The notes beneath the pieces are model-generated. The model was not told the origin of the DNA. It saw only the letters and a list, made by a program, of their open reading frames with translations, and made no database searches. Shown here piece after piece: positions 26,376-39,250 of a stretch of 64,000 bases of DNA. Location: contig JAWPHD010001213.1 of assembly GCA_037043455.1 (NCBI GenBank), positions 186,001-250,000 on the forward strand, in the 5' to 3' direction. This stretch comes from Cyrtodaria siliqua (taxonomy: Eukaryota; Mollusca; Bivalvia; Adapedonta; Hiatellidae). A program made the position numbers and the translations under genes. Within the stretch, counting starts at the first letter, position 1. Each line of letters starts with the position of its first letter.

Positions 26376-26534
26376 ATATATCTGTGTATTCTGCTGCACA
26401 CTCCAATGAACAGTTCCGCGTCTGTGTCATTTAGTAGAATAAAGTAAGGGTTAAAAGCAAGGATAAGGTGAACTTTAGTGATAGGTTGTTAAAGCTGATA
26501 GTGATAGAATAAACTTAGAATAAAAACAACATTC

Positions 26535-26890
26535 TTCCAAGATTTCGACGAACACGATAAATACGAATTATTGCAGTCTCAGTTTGATTGATACTGTTCA
26601 GGAACGGTAGTGAAATATGCTTGCTACCGTTCACGTCCTAGCCCCGGTTTGAGCAGAACTCAATATTCATAAAATCAATAGTACAGAATTTGAACCATTC
26701 CGAAGTTGGCATGCATATTGCGATGGACATGCTACTTTTACTGTCATTATTCCAATTCCAGCGGCGTATGGTCCCATTATCTAACAAAATTCTATGGCCC
26801 GAAGAGCGAAATACACAAAATGGAATTTAGTTGGGAGCAGCGGTTATGAAGCCTGCGCATCACAAGTAACAGTCAAAAGACTAAATTAAA
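26535..26890 (+). repeat. interspersed repeat family A, copy 3
   Basis: All the landmarks of 3646-4040 are present in order, including GCGGCGTATGGTCCCATT and AATGGAATTTAGTTGGGAGC. Confidence 0.75.
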
Positions 26891-27170
26891 AAAGTAGACA
26901 ACATATCCTATGGGTGGTTAAACAATACTTAGAGCCTTTATCGGCCGAAGTAGTGGAACCACCGAATCGACATTTAAGAAAACATAAACATTTGAAAATG
27001 TACCCTCAAGTTGCAGACGAACAAGGGCATTGTATGAGTGTTCTTTTATCTTACTGGTATTAGTCTTTATGTTTCAACGACATGTTAACATGTTTTTAGT
27101 GGAGGAAAATCATTGATGTGTTCACGCCATAATAGGATTATTCTTGTGAATGGATATAGGAGAACAACAC

Positions 27171-27207
<37 letters not shown>
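27171..27207. repeat. (AAT)n microsatellite, the LINE tail
   Basis: Uninterrupted AAT/ATA triplets on the plus strand. It is the likely reverse-transcribed 3' tail of the LINE. Confidence 0.9.
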
Positions 27208-27258
27208 TTTATTTCAAGAAAGTAACATATTAAGACATAGAATTTACAAAAAATACAA

Positions 27259-27438
27259 CTGACCGTTCCAAGGCGGTAGCCCTATTGTCGACCCTTTTGT
27301 GTTTGTGATGTCGTTTGCATTTATTATTCCTTTTGCCTTCTTGTTGTCTGTTTGCGTGTTTGTTTCTGTGTTTTGTGGTTGACTGTCCTCCTTGAATGCT
27401 ACTTTCCCTGTCCGATCTTTTTATATTTGTTTACAATA
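27259..27438 (+). repeat. retroelement 3'-tail fragment inside the LINE 3' region
   Basis: ACTGACCGTTCCAAGGCGGT to GACTGTCCTCCTTGAATGCT, the final 180 bp of the Penelope-like tail, in the opposite orientation to the host LINE. Confidence 0.75.
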
Positions 27439-28507
27439 TGGCGATCTATAAAACTACACAATTTTACAATAAATGCATTATATTATATAACTTCAATCAG
27501 ACATACACATTTATTATACTTGTAATGTAAGGTTACAAAATACAAGGGAGTTTCATTCTTTCATTAAAGAAAGGATTTGTATTTAATCTTAAATGTAATT
27601 GAAGAATGTGAAGTATCTTATGTCATCATGTTCCAAACTACCATTCCTGAATATCCAAAAGTACATTTAAGAATATTTGTTCTAGGTTTTAAATGAGCTA
27701 TATCCTGCCTAGCAGCAGATCTTCAATTATAATTTGAATTTGAAGAGAAAGTTAAATTGGTTATGTAAACCGGAGTTAAATTGTTAAGTGATTTATAAAT
27801 AATAACTCCTGTGTGATAATCACATCTGCGTTGAAAGGTAAGCCACTGGAGTTCCTTAAACATTAGTTTAGACGGTGTTTTTATAGGTTTCGCGAGAATG
27901 ATTCGTGCGGCCCTCTTCTGGATTTTAAATATTCTATTAATAGAGAATTCATTTGTTTAGCCCCATGTTATACAACCATAATCAAAAATAGACATAATGT
28001 AAGAGTTATAGAAAAGTTTCTTCATTCCACAGGTTAGGTAATAAGAAATACTTTTCAATAGATTAATTTTTGCACAAGTTTATTGCATGTTTTAGATATA
28101 TGAATTTCCCACGATAATGATTCATCTAAGTATATGTGTAGTAACTTTTGTACTTTAACATTTTGAATAGCTGTGTTATTTATTTTTAGCAACAATTCTT
28201 CACAGTTTGCTAAATTTTTTGTTTGAACCAAGTATCATACATATTGACTTTATGGGATAAATAACCATATTATTTATTGTACACCACTAATTAACATTTT
28301 TTAAATCTCTTTGCAATTTGGTTTGAATACACGAAACTGATTTCCCAAATGCATACAGTGTTGTATCTTCTGCATTCATATCTACATTGGTTTGTTCAGT
28401 ATACAAGGGAATGTCATTAACATATAACAAAAAGAGTAGTGGACCTACTATCGAACCTTGAGTTACTCCAGAAATACAAGGAAGAGCATTTGAAATTGAG
28501 TACTTGG

Positions 28508-28735
28508 CTGGATGACAGTAGGGTAAGTGTGAACCCTTAGAACCGGTTTAAACCCCCAGTGGCCTACTTTGTCACTGACTATTGTCAACCTTTTTGTGTT
28601 TGTGATGTCGTTTCCTTTCTTATTACTTTTGCCTTCTTGTTTGTCTGTTTCCATGTTTTTTTCTGTGCTTTGTGGTTGACTGTCCTCCTTGAATGCTACT
28701 TTCCCAGTCCGATCTTTTTATATTTCTTTCTGTTT
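28508..28735 (+). repeat. retroelement 3'-tail fragment inside the LINE RT domain
   Basis: CAGTAGGGTAAGTGTGAACC to CCCAGTCCGATCTTTTTATA. It splits the RT reading frame and is therefore younger than the LINE. Confidence 0.75.
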
Positions 28736-30395
28736 GAAAGGTAAGACTCAAAAAATTTAATTGATGTTTCTGAAAAATTATACAGTTATAATTTTAACAA
28801 AAGGATTTCGTGTTTGACCAAATCAAAGGCTTTACAAAGATCTAAGAAAAGTGTGCCAGCAATATTTCCTGAATGTATTTCCTTGAGCCACTTGTCAACA
28901 ATGTATATAAGTGCCGTTTAATACAAATAATTTTTTCAAAACCTGATTGGTGTTCATATATTAGTTTTGTCTTCTTGAAGTAGATATGAATTTGATTAGC
29001 AATGAATCTTTCAAATAGTTTTGATATTGTTGGAAGTATTCAAATAGGTCTTTAATTATTTATATCATCTCTGTTACCTGTCTTGGGTATAGGAAGAACA
29101 CATGCTTCCTTAAGTTTATCAGGAAAAACTCCAAGAATCAAACATTTATTTATCAAAGAAGCTATTGGTACAGTTAACATATCTCTACATAGTTTTACAA
29201 TTATTGGTCCTATTCCATATAATCCTGTAGATTTATTTACGTCTAATTTATCAATTTTTTTTTTACCTCGAATGGTGGGATAAGCTCTATATTAAATAAG
29301 GAACCCTTCAACTTTTCTTTAACTTTTCAAAGTTTTCTGGTTTGTATTTAACTTTGTTAACAACTTTAGAGACATTAACGAAATGCTCATTAAACGCATT
29401 TATTATTGGGAAGTCCTTCAATTATTTTGCCATCGATTGTAATTTGTTTAATTACATTTACTTTACTGTCAGCAGTGTTTGAAACTGTGTTAAGGTTTTT
29501 CCAAATATATTTTGAGTCTTTATTTTTAAGAATGGCTTTGTTGAAAAAACTTCTCTTTTCTTTTTTAATAATTGATGTTGTTTTATTTCTCCATATTTTA
29601 TACTAATTCCAGTTTTTCAATTGATGATTTAAATTTCTGAGCGCTCTTGCATTGTGAATTTCATCAGTATACCATCCTGCAAGAGTTCTAGTTTTTATTC
29701 TTTTAGTTTTAATTGGAGCATATTTAGCTAAAACAAAATTATTTTTTTTATATAAGAAATCTAATGAATTATTTGGATCGGCAAACATTGCACACTCTTC
29801 AAAACAGCTGTTTTGTAAATCAAGGCAAAATTTCATTTTATCAAAAATATTTTCTCTAATTTTTCCATGCTTAATTTTTCTTGTAAATAAAACTGAAAAG
29901 TGGTCACTTATACAATACAATACAATGGGACTTTAATTTCTCTTAAGTTTTCTGCTTTGTACTATAAACATGGTCTATTATAGTAGATGTACTCATTGTT
30001 ACTCTGACTGGTGTTTTAATAACTTGCAAAAACCCATAATCATGAATAACCGCATTCCATTTAGTATTTCTGAAACCTTCTTCTGGAAAACATTCAAATT
30101 GAAGTCACCAATTAAATTAGATTCTAGTTTTACAGAATCTGACCGGGCTAATTGTGTTTCGTAATGATCTATCCAAGATTGTGTCGAATCAGGAGGTCTA
30201 TAGACAAAATTTAACAAAAATGATTTATTGTTTGTTACATTAATTTTAATCCACAATGACTCGATATCATTAGGTTCAATGTCACTTCTACGTGAATAAG
30301 AAATAGTATTTGCAATGTAAATCAGTATACCACCGCCCTTCTTACCATTTGTACGATCTATTCGCTTAGTAGTATATCCATCAATATGTAAAGAA

Positions 30396-32880
30396 ATATA
30401 AAAAGATCGGACAGGGAAATTAGCATTCCAGGAGGACAGTCAACCATAAAACACAGAAACAAACATGCAAACAGACAAACAAGAAGGCAAAAGTAATAAT
30501 AAAAGCAAACGACATCACAAACACTAAAGGGTTGACAATAGGGCTACCGCCTTGGAACGATCAGTGGCAAAGTAGGCCACTGGGGGTTTAAAGCGGTTCT
30601 AATGTGCACCAAACCTCACACTTACCCTACTGTCATCCCATTAAAACAGGACAGTGTAAATAAAGAAATCCCCGCCATGATCTAATCTCTAACCAACAAG
30701 GCAGCATCAATAGGCAATATAAATGAAACACAAATATGCTTGTGTAAATATAATACAAAACAAGAGGCCCAAGAGGGCCTGTGGACGCTCTACTTGCTAA
30801 CATGGCTCTTATAACATCAATGAAGCGAGAGACCGCCATTTACGTTGTTTTTTTTAAGTTTTGGGCAAAATACCGCTTTTCAACTAAATCAAGGGCCATA
30901 ACTAAAGAATCTGGTAAAGTTTGGTAAAGATCAGATGAAAAATGAAGGCCCTGGCATATTAACTAGGCAAAATATAGCACTTTTAACTAAATCAAGAGCC
31001 ATACCTCCTCCGTTACTGGTCCGACTGGTCGAACATAGAGCTAAAAAAAAAAAAATAAAAAAAAATACAATTTAAAAAAAAAAATAATAAAAAAAAATAA
31101 AGTCACAAAATCTGGTAAATTTTGGCAAAGAACAGATGCAAAATGAAGGCTCTATCGTAAGATGAGGCACATTATAGCATTTTTAACAAATCAAGGGCCA
31201 TAACTCCGCTGTTACTGGTCCGATCTGTCTTGTTTTCGAACTTGACCGAGCTTTTATTGACATTAACAATCTGATAAAGTTTGGCAATGATCGGATAAAA
31301 AATAAAGTCTTAACGAGGCAAAACATAGCGTTTTGAACTAAATCAAGGGCCATAACTCCGCTGGTACTGGTCCGATATAAATAATTTTCGAACTTTTCCG
31401 AGCTTTCATTGATATTAATAATCTGACAAAGTTTGGTAAAGATCGGATGAACAATGAAGCCCCTATCGTGTTAACGAGACAAAATATAGCATTTTTAACT
31501 AAATCAAGGGCAATAACTCCGCTGTTGATTGTCCGATCTAGCTGGTTTTCGAACTTGTCTGAGCTTTTATTGATATTAACAACCTTTGCAAGTTTAGTAA
31601 AGATCAAATAATAAATGAAGGTGCTAGAGTGTTCACAAGGCTTAATATGGCATTTTTCAGCAAAACAAGGGCCATAACTCCGGTGAAATTATTTCGATCT
31701 TGCCGGCTTTCATTAATATAAAGACACTGGCAAAGTTTAGTAAAGATCCGATTAATATTGAAGGCCCTAGAGTGTTCACAAGGCAGAAAATAGCATTTTT
31801 CAGAAAAAACAAGTGCCATAACTCCGGTGTTACTGATCCGATTTAGCTGGTTTTCAAACATCTTCGAGATTTCATTGATATTAACAATCTGTGCAAGTTT
31901 GGTAAAGATCAAATAATAAATGAAGGTGCCAGAGTGCTCACATGGCTTAATATGGCATTTTTCAGAAAAAACAAGGGCCATAGCTCCGGTGAAATTATTC
32001 CGATATGGCTGGTTTTAGAACTTGTCTGAGCTTTCATTGATATAAAGACACTGGCAAAGTTTCGTAAAGATTCGATTAATAATGAAGGCCTTAGAGTGTT
32101 CAGAAGGCAAAAGTTTACGGACGACGGACAACTCGCCATCCTATAAAAACAATAGCCTAGAAAGCCACAATGAAGGTACTCAATGACTTGGCAGAAGAGC
32201 AACAAGAGAATGAACCATTAAGGGCACGACAAGAAAGATCATAGACAACATCAAACGCCACCGTCCCAATGGGCTTTAGAGTCCACAGCCTGTCCGGTCA
32301 TCGTACAATTAAAGCGGAAAACATAGTGGCGAACTGTAAAAGGGTCCACAACCAAGCATACAGTACGTTGCAAAATGATAGGGTCATAACCTCTTTTGAT
32401 AAACTTTTTCACAAGTTTAACAAAGATAGTATGAAAGTGATCATGACCAAGAATCTTACGAAGTTTATAAATCACATCACCATAGAAGTCAGGTTGTGAT
32501 AGTCCTTGTCGCAGAAGAGTCCTTAAATTACTTTTATATTTGGAAAGAAGATCAGGGTTACGATAATAAAATTTTGCAAAGGTTTTACGAAGTTTATGGT
32601 AACGGTAACCCTGATTGAGTAGCTTTTTAGTTATACAAAGATTATGAATATTAAAGTCCTCAACTCGAGTACAAGCTCTTGAAAAACGAATAAGTTGAGA
32701 CACATACACCCCATAAGAAGTTGCTCGGGGAACATCCCCATCCAAGTGGGGATAATTAACAATGTCAAAATTAAATGTCATAGATTTTCTAATTATTTCA
32801 CCATTTTCAATCGAGAGATCTAAATCAAGAAAAGATGCGTTATTATCAGATATATTAGATTTATTAGGCTGAAGTCTTGG
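30396..32880 (-). pseudogene. Penelope-like reverse transcriptase copy 2, with tail, interrupted
   Basis: On the minus strand the coding part (32250-32875) is the best preserved: ASFLDLDLSIENGEI, DFNFDIVNYPHLDGDVP-like text, SYGVYVSQLIRFSRAC, LLNQGYRYHKLRKTFAKFYY, FYGDVIYKLRKILGHDHFHT. The 3' tail runs to 30396. A tandem-repeat block (about 30770-32140) is inserted within the tail, since the flanks on both sides match the uninterrupted copy at 24.2 kb. The YxDD box and everything upstream are lost. At 32880 it joins a LINE endonuclease fragment. Confidence 0.65.
30770..32140. repeat. tandem repeat block, unit about 150-160 bp
   Basis: About eight diverged copies, each with AAATCAAGGGCCATAACTCC, a TTCGAACTTG...GAGCTTTCATTGATAT segment, and AGTTTGGTAAAGATC. 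Marker positions are about 30894, 31196, 31349, 31510, 31671, 31813 and 31977. It opens with AGGCCCAAGAGGGCCTGTGG and ends with GGACGACGGACAACTCGCCA, a border pair seen in bivalve dispersed repeats. The short ORFs inside are not genes. Confidence 0.75.
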
Positions 32881-33080
32881 ATGTTTATAGTATCATTTAA
32901 CAACATTTCGTACAGACCTAATACATCAGCTGATTTAGACTGACATAAAAGAACTTTCAATTCATTCACCTTTGGCAACACATACTGTATATTTAATCCT
33001 ACAACATGTAAACCTTTGTTTTTAAAATTTAATAGAGTTTGTACATCATCATGGTTCAAATATTCATTATTCAATAAATT
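32881..33080 (-). pseudogene. LINE endonuclease N-terminal fragment
   Basis: The minus strand reads GLHVVGLNIQYVLPKVNELK and SADVLGLYEMLLND, the start of an apurinic-type (EEP) endonuclease of a non-LTR element. It is cut off at 32880, where Penelope-like RT sequence takes over. Confidence 0.6.
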
Positions 33081-33289
33081 GTTTTTTCTTCATTATTTGA
33101 TATTTTAAATGTATCATCTGTAACTTGGCTAGTTTCGTTGGACTGGTCTAGATAGACCGTGAGCCATACACTTTTTTGTTACCCTCTCAAGGGACAAATT
33201 CTTACTAGTACCATGTTATTGAGTACCTTGTAGAGAAACAAAAAATCCATGATAGCAGTGTGAACAGGGTAGCTGATTCCTGTTATTAC

Positions 33290-34290
33290 AGTTATCTCCC
33301 CCTTTTAAGCAAAACTCTTGTTTCTTTAAAAAAATCGTTTTCGCTGAAACTAGAAAAGCTACAGGTCTAATATTTTGCATGTATTATACATTTAGGGTCC
33401 TCTACCAAGTATTTATAAAATGGTGACCCCAGGGTCAAATATGGCCCAGCCCCGGGGGTAACAATTTGTCATACAGTTATATAGGAAATCTTTAAAAATA
33501 AATAATTTTCTCTAAAACTGTAAGAGCTAGAGGTCCCATATTATGCATGAAGCATGAGCTTATGGTCCACTAGCAAGTTTGTTAAAATGTTGACCCTGGG
33601 GTCATATCTCTGGCTCCGCCCCAGGGGTCATATATTTACATAGAGTCATATAGAAACATCTTTAAAATGTCTTCTTTAAAAAAACACAAGAGCCAGAGGT
33701 TTACTGTTTTGCATATTGTACAAGATTATGGTTCTCTACCACTTTTGTTCAAATCGTGACTCTGTGTCCAACTATGACCTGGTTCTGGGGTTAAAGTTTT
33801 ACAAAGATTTATATAGGAAAGTCCATAAAAATATTCTTTTTCTGATACTACAAGAGCTAGAGGTCTAATACGATGCATGTAGCATAAGAGTATCGATCTC
33901 TACCAATTTATTTTGCTCAAATGGTGATCTTATGGTCAAATTTCGCCTGGTCCCGAGTAATGTAGGAACGTCTATAAACATCTCTGAAACTACAAGAGCT
34001 AGAGGTGTAAAAAGCTACATGCAGCTTAAGATTATTGTCCTGTACCAAATAATTTAAATGGAGTCCCTTGAATCAAGCCTGGAAACATATTTGGCCCTGT
34101 CCCGGGGGTCACACTATGCCATTGAATAATATAGGAAAACATATTCAAACAGCTTCTCTGATACTTCAAAAGCTAAATAATAGTTCGCATGTACCATAAG
34201 CTTATGATCCTCTACCTAGTTTGTTCTAATGGCGACAATGGGGTCAACTATGGCCACTACGGGGTCACACTTTTACAGATTTATATAAAG
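33290..34290. repeat. degenerate tandem repeat, unit about 145-170 bp
   Basis: Six copies marked by CTACAAGAGCTAGAGGTCTAA-like words at about 33350, 33511, 33683, 33848, 33991 and 34156. Each is followed by a GCATGTAGCATAAG segment and a GGTCAAATATGGCC/CCCGGGGGT segment. No coding potential. Confidence 0.75.
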
Positions 34291-34299
34291 AAATTGTTG

Positions 34300-35330
34300 T
34301 TGTTTCTTAAAACATGCGAGCACTTTGAGACAAGGCGAGTGGGTCTTTTGTTTATGGCTTGAAGTTGTACACTTTTCATAAAATCACTTCAACAGTTTTA
34401 AGCGAACTGAAATATATAGAGAATGTGACTTTTGATAAGGTATTCCATTATGAAGACTTAACCATGTTTACAAATCGCATATTGAATAAATCCACTAACT
34501 AAAATCACAAAGTAGACTACTGCATTTTCGACAAATTGCAAAAAAAAAACAGAAAGGAAAAAAAGGGCATTTTACGGTTTAACTGTTGATTTTTAGGTGT
34601 TTGTTATACAAATTTTAAAATAACACGCCAAATTACGACAAAATTACACTACAAAAACAATTTATCAAAACTCTATCCAGGTGTTCACCTCATATAATAT
34701 TGCATATGTGTCGCTTAAAAGTATATGTTTATTCATGGGTTTTTGTAATATCCGTAACTGAATAAGTGTGAAATGAATTATCCATTTTTGTTTTTTTTTG
34801 TCTGGCTGGTTAAAGCTTTTTATATTGTATCTATAGAGTTTTGATTCTCAAACGATGTAAGTTATGTATATATACCTCGTGGTCAGTAGGTTTAGAAACG
34901 ATGTACATATGTTGTAAAATGTGGCTGTTGTTGGCGGGATAGCTACTTTAACTGCAGTAGCATCTGTATGTCGGATATAGCTTTTAGAGTAAACATCAGT
35001 AAACTAACCGTGATCACTAAATGTAATCTATCTCGATGCATTGGGTACCGATTCTTATCTGGAAGCGTTTATATTTTTTTTATATCTTATATGTATGTTA
35101 TATTGTCACATGAAGTTATATTATTTAAATCAGATAATACGTCCTGAGTAATTCTTAATTGTCCCGTTTTATCCCAAGGCATTAATTGCCAAGTTTATCA
35201 AAACAGCAATAAGCTGGGCATATATAAGGCTTGCAGGCATATTGCAACTCGACATACATGAACTTGATGCTAACTTGCTAGATAAGAGAGACCGTTGTGA
35301 ACCCATCTTCTTGGATATAACCTTTATGAC
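34300..35330. other. intronic DNA, no gene
   Basis: AT-rich with homopolymer runs. No exon, repeat array or element ends recognised. Confidence 0.4.
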
Positions 35331-35384
35331 GGATTAACATTTTAGTTGTATGTATTTTAATGCAGTCATCCAGCTTGAGCGCAT

Positions 35385-35600
35385 ACAGCCTGTTGATGCA
35401 GTGGATAGCACGAGAGACTTTAAATTCAGAGGACCCTGGTTCAAGCCTCACCGGAGCCAGTGAATTTTGTCGGTGTGTTCTTGGGCAAGACACTTTTACC
35501 CTCGTCCGTCGGATGGGGACGTAAACCAGGTGATCCCGTGTATCGCTTTGTTTTGCTCCCGTCGTGTTAAAGAAACATAGGTGTCTATTCGTCAATAGGG
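35385..35600 (+). mobile_element. tRNA-derived SINE
   Basis: Has a tRNA-like head with GTTGATGCAGTGGATAGCAC (A-box region) and GGTTCAAGCCTC (B box), followed by TTGGGCAAGACACTTTTACC, a conserved SINE-body word, and GTGTTAAAGAAACATAGGTG. It is a dispersed RNA-polymerase-III retroelement and not a functional tRNA, because the acceptor stem does not pair. Confidence 0.6.
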
Positions 35601-35644
35601 CAGGTTCCTAAATGTCTATATATCCAACCTCCCCTCCCCGCACA

Positions 35645-35647
<3 letters not shown>

Positions 35648-35687
<40 letters not shown>
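35648..35687. repeat. (CA)n microsatellite
   Basis: About 20 CA dinucleotides in a row, just after the SINE. Confidence 0.95.
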
Positions 35688-35690
<3 letters not shown>

Positions 35691-36159
35691 CCCTCTCTCT
35701 CTTCATTGGCAATACACCTTCTTTTTTAGGTAATAATCATTCCACTTGCACTTGCATGCGCAAAAGTAGGGTTGATGCTTACTATCCTAGGTTAATTCCA
35801 TACTCTAAAATCTAAATCAATCCTATGTTTAGATACATATCCTAAGCAGGTGAAATTGTAACAACTGCACCAATACTAAAAAATAGTTGCCATGGTAAGA
35901 AGTTAGTACAGTGATCTGGGTATCACCCTAAAGATATTTCTTTGTCGACGTCGTGTGGTTCCCGGGCAAGAATATGACCACTGCATATCCAGGCATAGCG
36001 GTAAAATTTCCCCGAATTCATGTTAATTTTGTCATTTTTGTTCATTATTTTCATCATTAAACCTGTATTGTTTCAGGTGCTACTTCAGTGGTGGCAGTGA
36101 TCGTGACTCAAGCGAAAAATGGAGTGTTTACTAGAGAATTTGCAGCAACTCTGCAGTTC

Positions 36160-37480
36160 TGCTGGTAAGAAGGTTCTAGGCACATTCTGCAAATTTTTAT
36201 CTAGACGTTAATGAAGAGTGAGCCGGTTTAGATGTTCATTCCTGTTGGCGCCATATAACATGTTTGTGTTGGTGCGCCGCAAAACCCCAATTCAAATCAA
36301 CTCATCGTCGTTTATTATTTTTTCAGTAACACAAAAATGGTTCGTGCAAATGCATATGCTACTATTTTTACATTACATATGCAGAATTCTTCATTGTGTT
36401 GTATATGAGTGGGGTAATTCAGGTGTAAAAATCCTTAAAATATGCATACATTGTAATAAAAAAAGTATTAAAATAGACAACTTTTAAGATTTTGCGTTGC
36501 AATATGCAATGTTAAATTCATGTATTTATGTGTAATACATAATCCAAATGTGTAGTCATAAGTATTGCCATGACGCATACACCTAAAAAAGACTTTTGAT
36601 AAAAAAAAACAACGTTAAACCGCACATTTCCTTTATCTAGAATCCATTGGACTATGTGTCGTCTGTGCAATATATGTATATATCAGAACATGTTAATACT
36701 ATTTATGTTGCAGTTACTTTGAGGAAGGCTTATACTTCCAGTTTGGCATGTGTCTCAACTTATCAGGCTTATTGAACACATATGTGCAATGCCATGAACA
36801 TTGCTTACTTAATTTCATCAATATATCATAACAATCCCTTATTCATATTATAATATTATTTAAATCATGTAGAAAGGTTGTAAATTACTGATTGTTACAA
36901 GTTTACACATATATTGTAAAAAATATTAACTAAACTAAATGCATAAAAATGTGTCAGTAGTGGGTGGGGTAAATTGACTTCTAATTTGAAGCAAACTAGA
37001 GATTTTAAACTGAATTCAGTGCTATAAAAGATCTTATTTACGCTTTATGTAACTCAATGAAATGTAAACTTAAGTGCATCTTTAAAAAGTACATCAATAA
37101 TTATTCACACATGCATGACATTCAAAAATGAACATCAAAATCTTATATGAAACTATCTAATTTTTAGAAGTATATATCTTTAAAAGGATTTCGATTCATG
37201 TTATGTGTGTTAACGGCACATATCATATTTTCAGTTTTCATATAAAGGGAGGATAACTCTCAAAAGATGTAACAATTTAAACGAAAAATAAATATTTCAA
37301 AATCTTTTGGTCAAAATGAAATACTTATCACACAACTATTTTAAAATAGTTTTAAAATAAGAAAATTAGTTAAGATACAAAAGCGAGTAATTAGGAATTT
37401 TGTTCAGTATAATTATATACTCTCGCGTTATGCAACATGAACTGGTAGATTCCCCTTTACAAAGGAGAAGGGAAATCGAA
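36160..37480. other. intronic DNA, no gene
   Basis: AT-rich. No element or exon supported. Confidence 0.4.
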
Positions 37481-37599
37481 GAGTGATCGAACAGATACCG
37501 GCCGATTGTGTTGCTTACACGCATTTGAAATATATTTGAAGCCTTAATAAGTAGCGTGGAAAAGCTGTCATTAAGTTACGTCCAGTCACATTCACTTGC

Positions 37600-38275
37600 C
37601 TACAGCAACAGGGTCTTCCGACGCAAATTGGGTGTAATAACGCGGATTTTAACATGCTTGAGACGATAAGTATAGTCTGGATGGCCTTGTCAGATATCAA
37701 AAGCGCATTTGACACGGTTTGGCACAACGGATTATTTGTCAAACTAAGTGAACTTGATATCTATTTAGTATTACCGGCAAAATCTGGCGAAATATAAAAC
37801 ATTTATATATGAGCTTAGCAAATACCGTACCGCTGAATGGCACAATATCAAACCTATTAGATATAAGATACGGGGTCCGTCAGGGGATCGTAATGTAATG
37901 TAATGTCAACTTTACCCTATCTAGTATTTATTAATGACCTACTGTTAAAACTTGAACAGTCAAACTATGGCGCAAACATACTTAGAGTAAAAAATGGTAG
38001 CCCTACTCTCGACGATGATATTGCACTCATCGCAACCAACCCTTTCACTCTTCTAAAGCTACTTGTTTATCAGTTCTCCAAAACCAAGAACATCGTCAGC
38101 AACGCGTCCAAATCCTGCGTTATGACCTTCGGCACAAATAGAAAATCAACTCTTCCAACATTTCTATATATTGATCAATATCTGGAAAACGTAATCTTTG
38201 CCATACACTTAGGTATTCTACACAATATTCTCCTTAAAAATCAGGAACGCACAACCGAGCGTTGTTAAAAGGCAA
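37600..38275 (+). pseudogene. non-LTR reverse transcriptase fragment
   Basis: DIKSAFDTVWHNGLFVKLSE near 37.7 kb is RT motif A. GVRQG is near 37.88 kb, LVFINDLLLKLEQ near 37.92 kb, and DDIALIATNP near 38.02 kb is the motif C region (reading DD). A short tract ATGTAATGTAATGT interrupts the expected pocket, and stops and frameshifts are present. It is a different LINE family from the one at 27-30 kb. Confidence 0.7.
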
Positions 38276-38789
38276 ACAATGCATTTCGCGCGACGATAGG
38301 CCTAGGTGTTCATTTCTCAGGACTCAATCATTAACGTCATCTATACTGTATATAAATAGTAATCCCTACAACAGTTTCATCCGGGATATTTGAAATATTC
38401 TCTGAAAGTATAACTTTAATCACATATTGAATGACTTTATGAATGATTCCCTCACTCTGCCAAGCAATTTCTCGTTGCGAAACCAAGTTAAAACTTCTAG
38501 CATGAGGCTGGAATTTAACATTAGGTCGTGGGGGTGGAGGTAGGGGGTGGGGTGGTAGGGGAGTTTGGGGTTCGTTTAACAACGATTGAGACTTTGTAAT
38601 GTTTTAGAGAGATTCACCAACAGACAACCCTTGCCTTATTGCCGTCCTTTCTATAGCAATCAGTATATCCAGACGCTGCGATGAGGTTGCCACGAGACAG
38701 GACTATATGTGCAGTGTCTGCATTACACGTTAGACTTTAAGATCGGTTCATATTATTGCGGATTAGATGATGCTAGTCTTTTTATACGC

Positions 38790-39250
38790 CCGTAGAGACG
38801 CATTATGTCGTGACCTTGTCCGTCCATCTGTATGTCTGTTAACTTTTATCTGACAACAGATTGTGGCTGAATAACATTCAACGTATAACGTCTACAACAA
38901 TGGAACTTTGTAAACGTCCTCAGCTTGATCGAGTCAGATCATTAATTACATCAAATATGGGCCCATAACTGTCCGGTTATTTTTGTTTCAATTATTACCC
39001 TTTAAAAAACCCGTTTAACATGGAACTTAACATTGCCTTACAAGTGATTGTGGCTAATAACATTTTTAAATTATTTAATGTACAACAATGAAACTTGGCA
39101 CACATCTTCAACATGATCCAACTGAATACATCTTATAAATACCCATAAGTCTATGATTCACTTTTTTTAAATTATTTACCTTTAAAACAGGTCTAATCTG
39201 GAACTTAACCTTGCCAACGACTGACGTATATGCCCCGCTAGGCGATGCTC
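38790..39250. repeat. dispersed repeat dimer, unit about 190 bp
   Basis: Two diverged copies, each with GATTGTGGCT(G)AATAACAT, ACAACAATG(G)AACTTTG and CCCATAA segments. It is bordered by CGCCCGTAGAGACGCATTAT and TATGCCCCGCTAGGCGATGC. Non-coding. Confidence 0.55.

Larger units (their letters stand above)
27171..30392 (-). pseudogene. CR1/L2-like LINE: endonuclease and reverse transcriptase, broken
   Basis: Read on the minus strand. Endonuclease: NFVYRPPDSTQSWIDHYE and LIGDFNLNVF near 30.0-30.2 kb. A linker lies at 29.6-29.9 kb. Reverse transcriptase pieces (KLCRDM and FPDKLKEACVLPIPKTGN) are near 29.1-29.3 kb. The RT C-terminus is near 27.7-28.0 kb (YIMSIFDYGC, FKIQKRAARIILAK). The 3' end is GAAATAAAGTTATTATT... 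running into a (TTA)n tail at 27171-27207, a typical LINE 3' end. Multiple stops and frameshifts are present. Two fragments of the Penelope-like tail (27259-27438 and 28508-28735) interrupt it. The start is truncated at 30392. Confidence 0.75.

Noticed and set aside
31338..32205. Minus-strand frames of 89-125 codons with similar peptides
   Set aside because: Each is one or more units of the 150-bp tandem repeat read in frame.
35385..35480. Functional tRNA gene
   Set aside because: A and B boxes are present but no cloverleaf with a paired acceptor stem can be formed; it is a SINE head.
36075..36166. Possible exon with TTTCAG and CTG/GTAAGAAG borders
   Set aside because: One frame is open, but the GABA-B-like protein is already continuous between the exons ending 23018 and starting 42448, and the translation fits no part of it.
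36721..36830. Open stretch after TTATGTTGCAG
   Set aside because: No donor site and no family resemblance.
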